DNA from: Carya illinoinensis
Lineage: Eukaryota; Streptophyta; Magnoliopsida; Fagales; Juglandaceae
Direction: 5' to 3'
Assembly (NCBI RefSeq): GCF_018687715.1
Contig: NC_056756.1
Location: 40,520,480-40,584,479 of the forward strand
DNA length: 64,000 nt
Position numbers and translations under genes: made by a program. Of this stretch, positions 24,151-36,254 are shown piece after piece (position 1 is the first letter of the stretch; each line of letters starts with the position of its first letter). The notes below the pieces were generated by a model that was not told the DNA's origin, did no database searches, and saw only the letters and a list, made by a program, of their open reading frames with translations.

Positions 24151-24747
24151 CAAGGTTTTAAAAACTGTTCCGTTCTGGCCGGAATGGCCGAAATTTTTCG
24201 TGCCGGAATAGTGACCGGAACCGGATATGTGTCTATTCCGTTTCGGGTCAAATTCCAGCCGTTCCGGTCAAATTCCGGCCGTTCCGGTCAATTCCGGCCG
24301 GAATAGTAATTCCGGTCAAAAAAAAAAAAAAAAAGAAAAAAAAGAAAAAAATTCTTTTGTAAATAAGTTGGAAAATAATGAATAAAATTGTACTTTTAGA
24401 ATTCAAATACCTCTTTCCGTGCACTAGAAGTATTGTTACTTTTAATAATCTGTCTATTCTTTAATTTTTTTTCCTTTATTTTTGTGTCTTAACTCAAGTT
24501 TATGATTTTTTTCAATATATATTCATTTTATAAATTTTTAATTCTTCTATATATATACACATATACATATCACACACTTACATATATATGTATTTATTTG
24601 ATTAATTGTTAGTTTATATATACATATAAATATTTATATATAATATATAATTAATCCCGAAACGGTACACCGAAACGTACCGGTACCGAAATATTCCGTT
24701 TCAGTACCTCGACCGGAATGGTCTCCGGAACGGATTTCAAAACTTTG
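24151..24747. mobile_element. non-autonomous hAT-type element (597 bp)
   Basis: Ends are CAAGGTTTTAAAAACTGTTC and, inverted, CAAAGTTTTGAAATCCGTTC. The flanking 8-bp duplications GTCTTTTC (24143-24150 and 24748-24755) are identical, as expected for hAT transposons. The interior has several CCGGAAT/ATTCCGG words near each end and an AT-rich centre with a poly(A) run. There is no transposase frame, so it depends on an autonomous relative. Confidence 0.85.
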
Positions 24748-25860
24748 GTCTTTTCACCAGTATGACCAAGTGTCCGGTAGTTGCACCCACCTGAGAACTC
24801 TAAAGTTAGCCCAGCCTGTTCCGGATCACATCAGGATTGGGGTAATCGCATTAAATGGGTCGACAGGACATGCGAGCAAAAATCCTAGCAAAAGATTTAT
24901 AGTTGTTGGCAAGTTACTCAGAAGAACTTCCTTCTCACTCTAAGATGCAACTCTCTCTCACTCTTGCAAACCTCTCTTTCTAACAATTGTACTCAGCAAT
25001 ATCTGAGTGTGTGGTGTGAAAATGAGAGAGAACAATTCTAATTTCTCTCTGTTAAAATTGTTGAGCTCTAGTCTCATTGGTCCAAAATTTATTGCAAATC
25101 TTCTTTTTCTTTTTAAAAGTTTCAGGTGGCTTATTGGCCCTTGGCCGTACTTGGCCTCTTGATTTACTAAAACCCTAAACAACCAAACTATAATTAAATC
25201 ATGATTTAGGGAGGTTTGATAGTAAATTGAGATAAAATGATATGAAATATAATGAAAATTTATGAAAATTATAATGAATAGATGATATGAGATGAGTTGG
25301 AATGAGTTTTGAATTGAAATCTCTTGATCTTCATACTAATAATTAAATGTAAAAATAAATAATTGCAATTAGATCAATTTCGGATTAAACCCTAACCTCA
25401 ATTATAAAACTATTTTCACATTCTTTGTATTCAAAAGAGTTTAGGATTGAAACTAGAAAGATCAAAAGGTTATAAATTCAAATTTTTCAAAATTGGAAAT
25501 TTCCTAGATCTCACTAGTCCCTCGGTCCACCGAACTATGTAGAGTTTGATGGACTTCTCGTCAAGCAAAAAGTGAGAGAAAATATTAAAAGACACAAAGT
25601 ATCCATTGAGGATTTAAAGAAAAAAAATAAAAGCCATGGCAAAAGTTTGCTGGCCGTATGCATAATGATCAGATTAGTTTATTCTTGTCCCTGTACTGCT
25701 TTTCTGTCTCCCCAAACAAAAATTAGATACTCCGATCCGAAACACACAATTCACGAGGTTATCATAAAAATCATGTGTTTGCAACATGTTTGGTGCTGGA
25801 AATTCCTTTATACTAAACCTTTCACAAGTCCAAAGTCGAATGTGTTGAAACCTTTAAATA

Positions 25861-26129
25861 CACTATAAGAAAACTACATAGTTATTGTTATTTATTTTCT
25901 ACAAAAATGATTATTTTATACTAAAACGGGTCTGATTTTAACAGAAAATAGAAAATAAGTGACAACAACTATTCAATTTTCGTTGGGATAACTTAAGTGA
26001 CGCACCTCGCGCACTAATTAGGGTTAATTATGGCAACGATTATGAAATCGCCGCTATAAATCATATATTGCGGCGATATTTTTAGCAGCATTTAAAAAAT
26101 CGCTGGGAAAAGACCAGATTCTTGTAGTG
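25861..26129. mobile_element. CACTA-type MITE (269 bp)
   Basis: Ends are CACTATAAGAAAA and, at the right, TTCTTGTAGTG, matching the CACTA superfamily terminal repeats. The flanking 3-bp duplication is ATA on both sides (25858-25860 and 26130-26132), the expected size. The corresponding site in copy A (about 16209) reads CTTTAAATAACAATA with no insertion. Internal words such as GGCGA and CGCCG form subterminal inverted motifs. No ORF. Confidence 0.9.
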
Positions 26130-26287
26130 ATACTTGAAATAAAAGTTTTATATGCTTGCAATTATTGATTAGTGCGGAAGACTATCAACCTGTTTGGTGT
26201 CGAAAATTCCTTTATTATCACATGCACGCTAGTTAGCATGCTAGTCAACATGCATCTAGAACGTTAATATTGCTAGACAGGACGTAC

Positions 26288-29200
26288 TCAAAGCTTGATA
26301 AGAATCTTCACACAGTCTGGATGCTTCATTAGGTCAAATACTTTATCAGCATCTTCCAGTGAAATTTCGTGACTCAAAAGTTCATCAAGTTGGATTTCCT
26401 GCCGATGGGAGCAAAGCAGCATTGATTCAGATCTTGTTAGAATTAATCAGCACGATTAATATTATATGTGGTTTAATTTTAACACATTTTCATATGGAAA
26501 TTTCAACTTTGAAAGCATAAATCAGTGCCTTATTGCTACCTAAGTGTGAAGATGATAAAAAGTAACCCAATCTCACGTACATGATCACTAGCTGCTATAT
26601 TGTTTGCTTGGTATTTGGTGTGAGCCTGGTTTTGTTTTATTGTGGCTAGAATTGATGATCCAACCTGATAAGAATTCATTATGATTTTTAAGTGAATTTT
26701 CAATGAGGCTTGAGTCATGGAACGCATGCTCAGCCTGATAAATCCAAGTTGAATTGGAGTTTTGCCACATCCGTGCGCGCGTACACACATATATATACAT
26801 ATATATATATATTATATTTGTACAGCTACTCATTGTACTGCAGCATTGTGTATTCGATTTTTAAGAAAATAAAATTCTTTGTAACTTTGTGGACATAATT
26901 ACATTGCTAAACCATGTAAATCTTGTGTTCATCTGTAATTAATTTAATTTTTGCCTTACTTTTTCATCTTATCGTTCTCAACATTAATCACTACCAAAAG
27001 AATAATGGTACATATACAATCTTCACACAATTCAAAATTCCGAATGCAAGTAGGATCGAAAATCATAATATATTTTATGAAGTGGCATTATCACATTGGT
27101 TAGTTATTAAATTGTTTGTGAAATAGTTGTATATATATGATTATTCATACCGAAATTCGACCTAAACTTTATAAGAAAAATAATACATATTTATAGCAAT
27201 TTCTTTAAATAAAAACTCACCTTATTTTTGCATTTGTCGATTATAACAGGTAGGTCAGTTTTGGCTTTGAGCCCTCCAAAAATGGAACCCTTCAACGTTC
27301 CACCAAGCAATAGGGGCTGGGAACTGATCTTCACTGTCGGATAATTTCCTGCACCAATTACTATTGCTTGTCCTTTTCCCTTATCATGACCACCAATATT
27401 ACCAAAGTTAAAAATTAATTATTTTGATTAACAAATTTATAAAATTAATTAACACTTATAACATGAATGAAAATGATACAATTACAATTCTTTTTATTTT
27501 GTTAAAAAAAAATTACAATTGTTATATATACAACCCTGCTAAATGAGAGATATTTTTATTAAAAAATTTATAAAAGTAATATCATTTTACATAAATATCT
27601 TCAATTTAATATCAAATTATATAAAAATAAAAATAAAAATAAAAAATTATAAAAATATCATAATAAAATAATGCTACGTACAGTTTATAAGTACGTAAAT
27701 ATCATGTAATTATTTAAAAAAATAAAATATATTATTAAAAAATTAATTTTAAAAAATAAAATATACTATTAAAAAATTAATTTTTTAATCTAAATTTTAT
27801 ATTTATTTATTTATTTTTAAATAATTATATAGCAATTATACAATCACAGCGGGATAAGTACCCTTTCTCATCATAATATACAGACATGCATATACCATTT
27901 TTATGGCGAGGAGAGATTCATTGATCAAGGGTGGGGCCCCAGTGCACTCAAAGCAATAATCCACACCAGTTCCGTCAGTCAATTCTTTGACCAGCTGGGA
28001 AATAGATTTATGATCATATTTATCGGGGTTTAAAAAGTCAGTCATTCCAAAAGCTTTTCCTTTTGTACGTTTCCTCTCATTCTTGTCGATGCCAATTATC
28101 CTTGCTGCCCCTTGTTTACTGGCTCCCTCTACGGCCTGCAATATTTTACAAAGGATGATGACCAATTTCCAACAATTCCTTGGATCATGATTACAAATAT
28201 TAAGAATTAAAATAAAAACACATGCAAGAAGGTTCAACAACTACAGCTTAAAAAGAGGAAGGACGAGAGGAAAGACAAACCCAGCAACCCATATATAAAT
28301 ATATATATAATTAAATAATCTCAAGTTGAATCTTGTTTAATTAAGGTTAACTGATGTATGCGTTGAACCCGAATAACCCTCACACGAACCCCCTAAATTG
28401 CATGCAGGGTGCTGATAATTAATCAGCAATAAAAGCAACATTCATACATACCCCTAATCCAACAGCACCAAGACCAAGAACAGCAACACTCGATCCTCGT
28501 TCAACCCCAGCTTCCTTCCAAGCAGCTCCAAATCCAGTTGAAAATCCACAGGATAGAAAACTTGCATGAGGCAGATCAATTATGCTGGGATCAATCTTGA
28601 GGACGTAGATAGCATCAACAACCATGTACTCAGACCATGTAGAGCAAGAAATGGTGTGGTACAGTCTCTGGCCTCTTGCAGACATTCTCGAAGTGCCATC
28701 AGTCATAAGACCACTCAAGGGTATTGGGTATTTTAGGCACAAGTTTGTCTTTCCTGACACACAATTCTCACAGTCTTCGCACTGGGCAACGTAGGTTGGA
28801 ATGACAAAATCTCCTGCTTTGACATCTGTTACTTCCTCACCCACACTCTCTACCACACTGCGATCACATATATATATATATAGTATATTTTTAACACGGG
28901 GTGAGCTATTTAGTATAAATCTATTAATTTGCAAACTTTTTTTTTTATTGGCACACAAAGCGGACACGTTTGTAATTCATATGAAAAAAAATTAATTTAG
29001 TAAAATTCTTGCACATCCTAAAACTGTATATAATTTTATTTCTAGAATAAAAATAACATAATTAATCAAACTAGCTAACACTGTGCAATGACTTTTTCCT
29101 ATTAAAAAACGAAAATATTACAAGATGATCAAAGGTCGATCGTTTCTACAATCAGTAGAACTTTGACGCAAGTACTGGAGAAGATGGAGACAGTTAATTA

Positions 29201-29676
29201 CAAACTAGGCCAGAGAGCTTACCCGACACCTTCATGTCCTAAAACTCGAGGGAAAGCAGGCTGCAGAACAAGAAGGAAAAATGTCAAACCCTCTAGCCCA
29301 ATGCATGGAAAAGTTTAAAAAACCAAGAACTATTAAGGCAAGGATGCTCACAGCTGGAAAGCCGTCGGTGTATAACAAGTCTGTGTGACAAACACTGGCA
29401 TACAGGATTTTGACGCGAACTTCAGTTGATTTTGGAGGCTCTATTTTTATCTCTTCCAACTTCAACGCTTCCCCAATTCCCCAACACACCACAGCTTTCG
29501 CCACCAATTGGACAAATAAAAAATAAAAAAATATAATATTATGAGATAAATTATTATACCCATGTATAATATAATGAATGATCTTCTCTTCTGCAACGTC
29601 TGCACATGTAAAAGTAAAATATTAAAAATAGGATACCTTTGCATGTTATGACCTTTGAGTCGCTCAGCTTCGACAT
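26288..29676 (-). CDS. alcohol dehydrogenase-like protein, gene B (zinc-dependent MDR family)
   Basis: Tandem paralogue of gene A with the same six intron positions. Minus-strand exons by eye: 29676-29637, 29494-29352, 29260-29223, 28857-28452, 28135-27896, 27379-27221, 26398-26288. The sum is 1137 nt, 378 aa, with GT-AG introns and no internal stop. It keeps the catalytic zinc ligands (Cys49 in CHTD, His70 in GHE, Cys177 in LSCGFSTG), the four-cysteine structural lobe (CEDCENC...C) and GLGAVG followed by GID for NAD binding. Relative to A it has one codon less in exon 5 and stops at IKL, so the C-terminus is shorter. Intron 5 is enlarged by AT-rich insertions. The expected role is NAD-linked alcohol/aldehyde interconversion on an unknown substrate. 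It looks functional from sequence alone. Confidence 0.9.
26780..26816. repeat. TA-rich microsatellite in gene B intron 6
   Basis: A run of AC, AT and TA dinucleotides (ACACACATATATATAC...) lies in intron 6. Gene A has a shorter AC-rich remnant at the matching site, so length has changed since duplication. Confidence 0.7.
27480..27885. mobile_element. AT-rich MITE-like insertion(s) in gene B intron 5
   Basis: Gene A intron 5 is about 130 bp but gene B intron 5 is over 500 bp. The extra part contains TAATGCTACGTACAGTT near 27670 and, near the other end, a TATACAATCACAGCGGG stretch that resembles its imperfect complement. Boundaries and duplications are not clear, so there may be more than one insertion. 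Confidence 0.45.
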
Positions 29677-29728
29677 CTTCTCCAGCAATTTATAATATCA
29701 GATTTTATCAAAACGAATTCGGCTTTGT

Positions 29729-29738
29729 ATATATATAT
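29729..29738 (-). promoter_or_regulatory. TATA box of gene B
   Basis: The minus strand reads ATATATATATACAAAG about 55 bp upstream of the ATG. The same arrangement is seen in gene A and in fragment D (about 48316-48335), with an adjacent conserved block CTGCGTGCGTTTGGATTTGA (about 29758-29777). Confidence 0.6.
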
Positions 29739-31313
29739 CTGTCTTTCTCTAACAGTACTGCGTGCGTTTGGATTTGAGTTCCTTGCGCCTCTGTTTCCTC
29801 CTTAAATAGTGTCATCCAATAACAACATAAATATTGAGATGGGTTGTTAGGCAATTGGGCATCTAAATATTGTATGGACGTACTTGCATATGATAATAAT
29901 AATAATAATAAAGTAATTTATAATAAAAAAATTAGAAAAAGAAAAGAAAGAAAGACAGGAACAAGGAACTGCAGTGATCTACTTCACATGAATGCATTAA
30001 TTATCAGTCTCTTTTACAAAAGCGCCCAATCAATTATGTATACACATACTGCTGTGTACTTAATTTCCAATAAGCACCGCTGGTGGAATAAAAGTTTTAA
30101 AAAAAAATAAAAATGGATGTGATATATGATGTGTAGAGATAATAAGTAGTAAAACTCTTTAACAAAATATAGGGCCATGTGCCCACCAAAATCAAGATCG
30201 TGGAACCGAAGAGATGATTTTATAGCTTAAAAGTAAAAGTATTGTAAAAAGATTTTATAAAATTAAATTTATAAATTGACGTGGATTTATTTAATACATT
30301 AAATCTAATTTATAATAAAAGTAAGTTAATTTGTGACTTTAATTTTGTATTTTTATAACTGAAGTATTTTTTAAAATATATATATATATATATATATATC
30401 TATTTAGTTCAATTCTAGATCTTTAGTTTTCCCAATGGTCTTACACAGCAAGATCATTGAAAAATTAAATAATCTTGAAATAAATAAGAGTAAAACGTCA
30501 CTGTAAATGGATAAAATTGATGTATTATAGGGAGAAAATAAGTAAACTTTTCTCGTATCTTGCCATGCATCTTGTCCACCTATTTTTTGAAGGGAAATTT
30601 CTAATAAAGATAAGCCAAAACCTTACGTATAACATACAAAGAACATTATAATATTGTATAAACAAAGAACATTGAATAAAATATCATTTATTCAATAAAT
30701 ACACACAAATATTTTGCACCTACTTGCATACTTCATTTCACTAAAAAGGGAGAGGCAAGCATCTCTCCTTGAGCCCTTTCCTGCCTTTGGTTTTCAGTCT
30801 GCACCTTCAGATTCTTTTAGCTTGAAAAATTAATTTTGGAATTTTCCACCCATGTATCCGTTGTCAAGTCTTTGATCAAGACCTCCTCTTTCACGCCATT
30901 GGTGTTGTATATAGATCTTGTAATTTGTTTAATTTTTTGCTAGCGGAATAATTTGTTAAAACAGTTATTTTATATTATAAGAAAGTGACAGTTAATCATA
31001 TTAATGTCGTGCATAAAAAATATATAAAAATGATTGAATATAAAATTTTTATTTTAATAATCAATTACCTCTCCTCATTAATGCCTAATTAGGATTGGCA
31101 TGAGGGCCACAAGGCTAGTGGATATTTTTTTTTAAAGTAATATTTTACCCATTTTATTATTAAAATAACAAGTAGTTTTTTTAAAATCTTATTATTTAAT
31201 GGTCCCTTAAAAAGTACTATTCCTAGTTAATTATCTACCTTCATAACTATTTCCAACTATAAAGTCAAAATATAGGATTGGCAAGCTATGAAACAGGCCG
31301 CTATTTATGAAAG

Positions 31314-31480
31314 GGTGGTGCTAGAGTCACTAATAGTCGGTGTAATTTTTTTTTTTTAATGTATTTTTTAAAAAATATATAAAAAAATAAAAAACACAAT
31401 ACTAAAATATAAACAAACAAAAATCCTTAAAAAAATGGTACACTTTTTTGATAGAAGGGTGCTAAATTTTTCTTGGTGGA
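31314..31480. mobile_element. AT-rich insertion in copy B upstream flank, probable MITE
   Basis: The sequence from GGGTGGTGCTAGAG to AGGGTGCTAAATTTTTC is extra relative to copy A (about 23130). Its two ends carry GGTGCTAGAG and, inverted, a weaker AGCACCC word. Exact ends and a target duplication were not established. Confidence 0.4.
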
Positions 31481-31599
31481 TCAATATCTCTCAAACTTTT
31501 GTCCAAATTTTTAAGAATTAAAACGAAAAAGAATTAAACAGATAAAGTAAATCATGCAAAATTAAGCATATATTTAGAATAAATATAAGAAATGGCTCT

Positions 31600-32808
31600 C
31601 TCTCTCTCTCTCCCCCCTACATGCCTATCAATATTCATGTGGGTCTCAACCGGACTAATTAGAAATGAATTATTATGTCGTTTATTAGTGAGAAATAATA
31701 TTTGTAATTATGAAATATAATCATTGAATAATTTATTGAAAAAAATAAATAAATATAAAATTTATATAAAAAAATTAGTTTTTTAATAATAAATTATAAT
31801 CTTTTTAAAAATAATCAAACGATAGTTCCCTATTTCACGACTGAATTACTCTTTATTATTTATTGGGAGATTTAATGTATGATGTTGTTATGTAATTATT
31901 CGAAAAATAGATGTAATCTGGTGATCAAGCGACAACCGACGAGAGGATCATAAAGAGCGTTGATAAGGCTAAGCGTTAATTAATAATATTATTCTTATTC
32001 ACCGTTTTGCCTTTATAAACGGCTGAAAAATACTCCTCTATAGAATTCATGTGTACGTGCACCTGAGTTATTTACGGGAAAATAACGTATAAAACTTAGT
32101 AATTGAATGACCCATAATATATATTTTAAGATGATACTTAGTAAATCTATTCATCATTTATTTTTTTATCATTCTCTCACCATTTTATGATGTGATATTA
32201 AATTATAAGTTTAGAAATAAAATATAATAAATAATTTTTAATTATTTAATGTCACATTATGAAATTTTGATAAAATGATGAGAATTAGAATAATGAGTAG
32301 TATTTACTCATATTTTAATTGATCTCAATATCGATTTTTTCTTTTCTTTTTTTAAGATTGTGGTTTCACGTATGGAAAATATTATTATGCCTCCTAACTA
32401 GTTTATAACTTTCACGTTGTCCTATTTTAAAAATAGAGAGAATTTAGAATTTTAGTTTTCATCTTTTTATGTTTTCAAATACTATTTTATTTTGAATATT
32501 ATTTTTTTTAATACACCATGTGTCACCACAATATGATGCTATGTGTCACGTGCCAAATAGGATTTTAGAAATGAATAATTTTATTTATCATTTTCACACA
32601 TTATATACTATACCTATTTTAATTTTTTTTTAATTTTTCGTATAATAAATATGTAGTTGTATAGATGATAGATTGAACAACTGATTTTTCTTTTGCGGCA
32701 TTATTTTAATTGCTGAAAAAGGTTTTGCTAGAAATTGTATTTAGCCTAGAGAACTGCTATACAAAAGCTGCATATATACACCCCACACCAAGTTAGTGCT
32801 TGCCAACG

Positions 32809-32844
<36 letters not shown>

Positions 32845-33438
32845 AAAACTTAAACCCATTGTTTCTGAACCAAGCCCACCTTCTGCTTTTTCTCTCTCTA
32901 AATCCATTGTTTTACTTAAAATTGATAGAAAGCAAATCCATCGTTTTTATTTTCAGAAAATGAGAAGAAGCTTATCTGAACTTAAGCGCTTCTTTGAGAT
33001 GTTGGTTTTGATTTAGTTCACTTTCTTTGGCTAAGTATTGTGGATTATTAGATTTGGTTCTTTTTACCTTTTCGGTTTCCTTGTTTGAGGTTTGACAGCG
33101 AAGAATGAGAAGTAAATGGAGAAAAACAAATGTCGCACTACGTCTCAATCTCTGTATGTTTGTCTAGAGATATGGCTACTTCATGAAGTGGGAAGTAAAT
33201 GGAGTAAACGAGAACACAAACTTCACAAAGAGTGAATCTGCGGGATTTTGAGGGATGGTGTTGAGGGAGGATTTTTCTCAAATTTTGAAGGATGTCGACG
33301 GGATACAGGGATTTGACAGAGGGATTTTCTTTAGGGCATGCAGAGAACCAAATTTCTACAAATTCTAACATATGTTTCGATCATCCCAATTTCTGCAAAC
33401 CTCTCCCCGTGTTCCCTCCCTTGTTTTATAAACACAAC

Positions 33439-33492
<54 letters not shown>

Positions 33493-34185
33493 TGCAAATT
33501 CTCAATGATATAAAAAAAAATATACTTTGTTTTGCTCTCTTCAGAACAAGAAAAATGGTGGGTGTGTTAAAGAGGACTTTTTTCACAGATAGAGGGAGAG
33601 AAGGAGGAGGGAGGGGGGAGGGCAAAGAGGGAAGTGGATTCGGAGGGAGAGCAAAGAAGTCGGGAAGGGAGAGAAGAGATAGGAAAGTGGATTCGCAAGA
33701 TTAGACCGTTTTCACCTAAACCCAGTTTGCCACATCAGCTGGTATGTGGAGTTGGAGAAGAGATCGGCTTTGGAGTAGATTTTCTATTTAGGCTAACATA
33801 TAACACATTTGAGGGGGATCTATTATCGCAAATATGCACGTAGAAGGAAAAGTATTAGCGACAAGTTTTACTTGCCGCAAATAGTCTTGTATAGGAAAGT
33901 CATTAACAATTTCAATATAAAAATGAAAACCATTATAAAAATTTATATAAGTAATGAATATATTGCCAATACAAAAATTCCATTTGTAGTCATTTTTATA
34001 CTCTTTTACACACTTCACTAATATGATTGATTGAATATTAAAACAAATTAACGCAATTAATTACATTAGTGGAGTGTGCAAAAATACGTACAAGTAACTA
34101 TATGTATCATTACTCTTGCAAATAATACATTAAATACAGGACAATTAACAAAACTCAAAATGGTTTAAATAAAGGGAAAATGATA
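31600..34185. other. intergenic, microsatellite-rich
   Basis: No gene recognised. It contains a run of about 32 T (32812-32840), a long (CT)n tract (33441-33489) and a purine-rich (GGGA)n patch (33590-33680). Short open frames around 33140-33840 overlap these low-complexity tracts and have no recognisable domain. Candidate TE ends TTTAGCCTAGAG (32740) and, inverted, TTAGCCTAAATAG (33790) were noted but not supported by a duplication. Confidence 0.5.
33441..33489. repeat. (CT)n microsatellite
   Basis: About 24 uninterrupted CT dinucleotides. This is a likely polymorphic site. Confidence 0.95.
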
Positions 34186-34193
34186 GGAGAACT

Positions 34194-34815
34194 TAGGGGT
34201 GTAACCGGTCTGGTTTGGTTAGATTTTGGGAAAAATTTAGGATCGAACCGTTATGCACCGGTTTTGCATTTTTCAAAACCGATTATGCACCGATTACCCT
34301 CCTAAATCGGTAGTCCGGTTTTACCGGTTTTAATTTACTATATATTGTATATAATATTATAATGATAATATATTGTAGTATATTTTAATATATATTATAA
34401 TTGTATTATAAACTATGATGATATATTATAATATATAGTGATATAGTATTAGTATAACTATTAATATGCACTATATAATATTAGTATAACTATTAATACA
34501 ATAAACAAAATGATATAAGATTTTAAAATTTAATATTATATTAATTAATAATTTATCATATAATAGAAAACTATTTTATATATAGTTATATATTATATAT
34601 AAATATTATATACAATATAAAAAATTAAAAAATATATATATAAACCGGTTCGGTTTTATAAAAAGAAAAATCGGAACCGGATCGATTTTGACCGGTTTTA
34701 AGAAAAATAAAATCGATACCGGATCTAACCAAACTCGAGACTGGATTGATCCCATCGGTTTGGTCCAGTCTAGTCCGGTTTACCAATTTATAGATTTTTT
34801 TTTTTTACACCCCTA
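34194..34815. mobile_element. non-autonomous hAT-type element (622 bp)
   Basis: Ends are TAGGGGTGTAA and TTACACCCCTA, perfect 11-bp inverted repeats. The interior is rich in ACCGGTTTT/AAAACCGGT words near both ends, with an AT-rich centre. The flanks GGAGAACT and GGGGAACC agree at six of eight positions, compatible with an aged 8-bp duplication. No transposase. Confidence 0.75.
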
Positions 34816-34819
34816 GGGG

Positions 34820-35885
34820 AACCGAAAGTGGTGCCCAATTTGATCATTCTGTATTTTTTTTATTTAAATGATTAAAAAATTATTATTCTTGAATATTTTT
34901 TTAAAAATATTTAAAAAAAAATTATAGTACAATTGTAACATTATTTTCGACTCCCTAGCATTGTCCTTAGATAGGGTACATACACAGTATAGCATTACTT
35001 ATTTTTATCTTGATACTTGCATTTGGTATAATGATATAGTTATAGTTTAAGGGTGTGAAGTTCTCATTTTAATAAATAAAAAAAAGTAAGGTTTATTATT
35101 AAATTTTTTTTTGTAAAAATAATTATATAAAGCTTGCATATCTTAATACTGCAAATATTATTTCTCTCATATTTATAAAATATAATAAAAATAAGATAGT
35201 AGTATAATATGTAAAGAGTAATACTATATATAATTATAAATTATGTAATTTTTATGTATTATTTTTTTTAAAAAATAATAATCTGTTATTAAAAAATTAA
35301 TTTTTTTTTATATAAATCTGATATTTATTAAAAAAAACGTACGATACTAATATAACTCATGATTTTAAATGTCATTTCTGTTGCATAGGTTGAACGAACC
35401 CTTACCAAATACTAACATACTTGTGGAAACAAGCTACCAGAAATCTACCGTACTGTACGTGATAAAAGAGGTGAAATAAAGTGGTTTTGGAAATGGAACA
35501 AAATAATTAAAAATAAATAAATAATGTCTGCTTGGAAAAATAAATAAATAAATAAAATAAATAATGTCTGCTACAGTTTAGTGCTTTCTACTTAGAATTC
35601 AAAATGGGAACTTAGATCCAATCCAATTGAAAAAGTTGAGTGGGTACCCCCCGCACCGCTTCACCTACCGAATAATTTAATAAGGAAAACACTAAAGTCA
35701 CCGGCCCAATTTTTTTTTTTTTAATTTTTTTTCCTTAATGATTAATAATTTTTTTTAATATTATTATAATTTTTTTATATGTTTTTAAAATATTTAAAAC
35801 TATTAAAAAATGATTTGAAAAAAAAAAACAAAAAAGCAAAAATTTTTTTTTGCTTAACGGTGGCAGGAGCCACTTGTAACACCAT
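34820..35885. other. AT-rich intergenic DNA with MITE-like patches
   Basis: No gene. Patches at about 34830-34970, 35216-35377 and 35690-35885 have AT-rich interiors with weak inverted ends, but no clear duplications. A direct repeat of AAATAATGTCTGCT occurs at about 35520 and 35560. Confidence 0.4.
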
Positions 35886-35896
35886 CTATTTAACAA

Positions 35897-36241
35897 GGAA
35901 AATGATAGGAATCCCGTTGGGAGATTCCGTTCATTTGTCATGCTCTTTTTTTTTTTTGTTTTGAAATTTTTTTTACAGAAAATTTAAGAAAATGTTGTTT
36001 AATTATATTGTAAATTTTATTATTTTTTCAAAATATTTAAAAGTGTTAAAAAAATGATTTAAAAAAATTATTTAAAAGTGTTTTTTTCTTACTTTTTTGA
36101 TATCATTCTTTAACATTTTTAAATATTTTAAAAAAATGAATAAAATTTACAATATAATTAAATATAATTTTCTTAATTTTTTATAAAAAAATTAAAAAAA
36201 AAATATTAACGAAACAAGTTAACGGGATCCTGACATTGTCC
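35897..36241. mobile_element. MITE with 9-bp target duplication (345 bp)
   Basis: Ends are GGAAAATGATAGGAATCCCG and, inverted, GGACAATGTCAGGATCCCG. Identical ATTTAACAA words flank it at 35888-35896 and 36242-36250. Nine-base duplications point to the Mutator superfamily. The interior is a long near-palindrome of AT-rich DNA that could fold into one hairpin. No ORF. Confidence 0.8.
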
Positions 36242-36254
36242 ATTTAACAAAGGA

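Larger units (their letters stand above)
24908..31590. repeat. segmental duplication, copy B
   Basis: Collinear with copy A from GGCAAGTTACTCAGAAGAAC to the stretch around ATATTTAGAATAAATATAAG. Copy B-specific differences include an extra GATGAGATGAG-containing block near 25200-25320, the CACTA-type MITE at 25861-26129, an AT-rich insertion in intron 5 (about 27480-27880) and another at about 31314-31480. It lacks the LINE and the solo LTR of copy A. Confidence 0.9.

Noticed and set aside
32740..33805. Possible 1-kb transposon with TTTAGCCTA ends
   Set aside because: Inverted ends match over only about 9 bases and no target duplication was found.
33138..33843. Several 60-77 codon open frames around the CT and GGGA tracts
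   Set aside because: Low-complexity sequence drives them and no motif or gene structure supports them.
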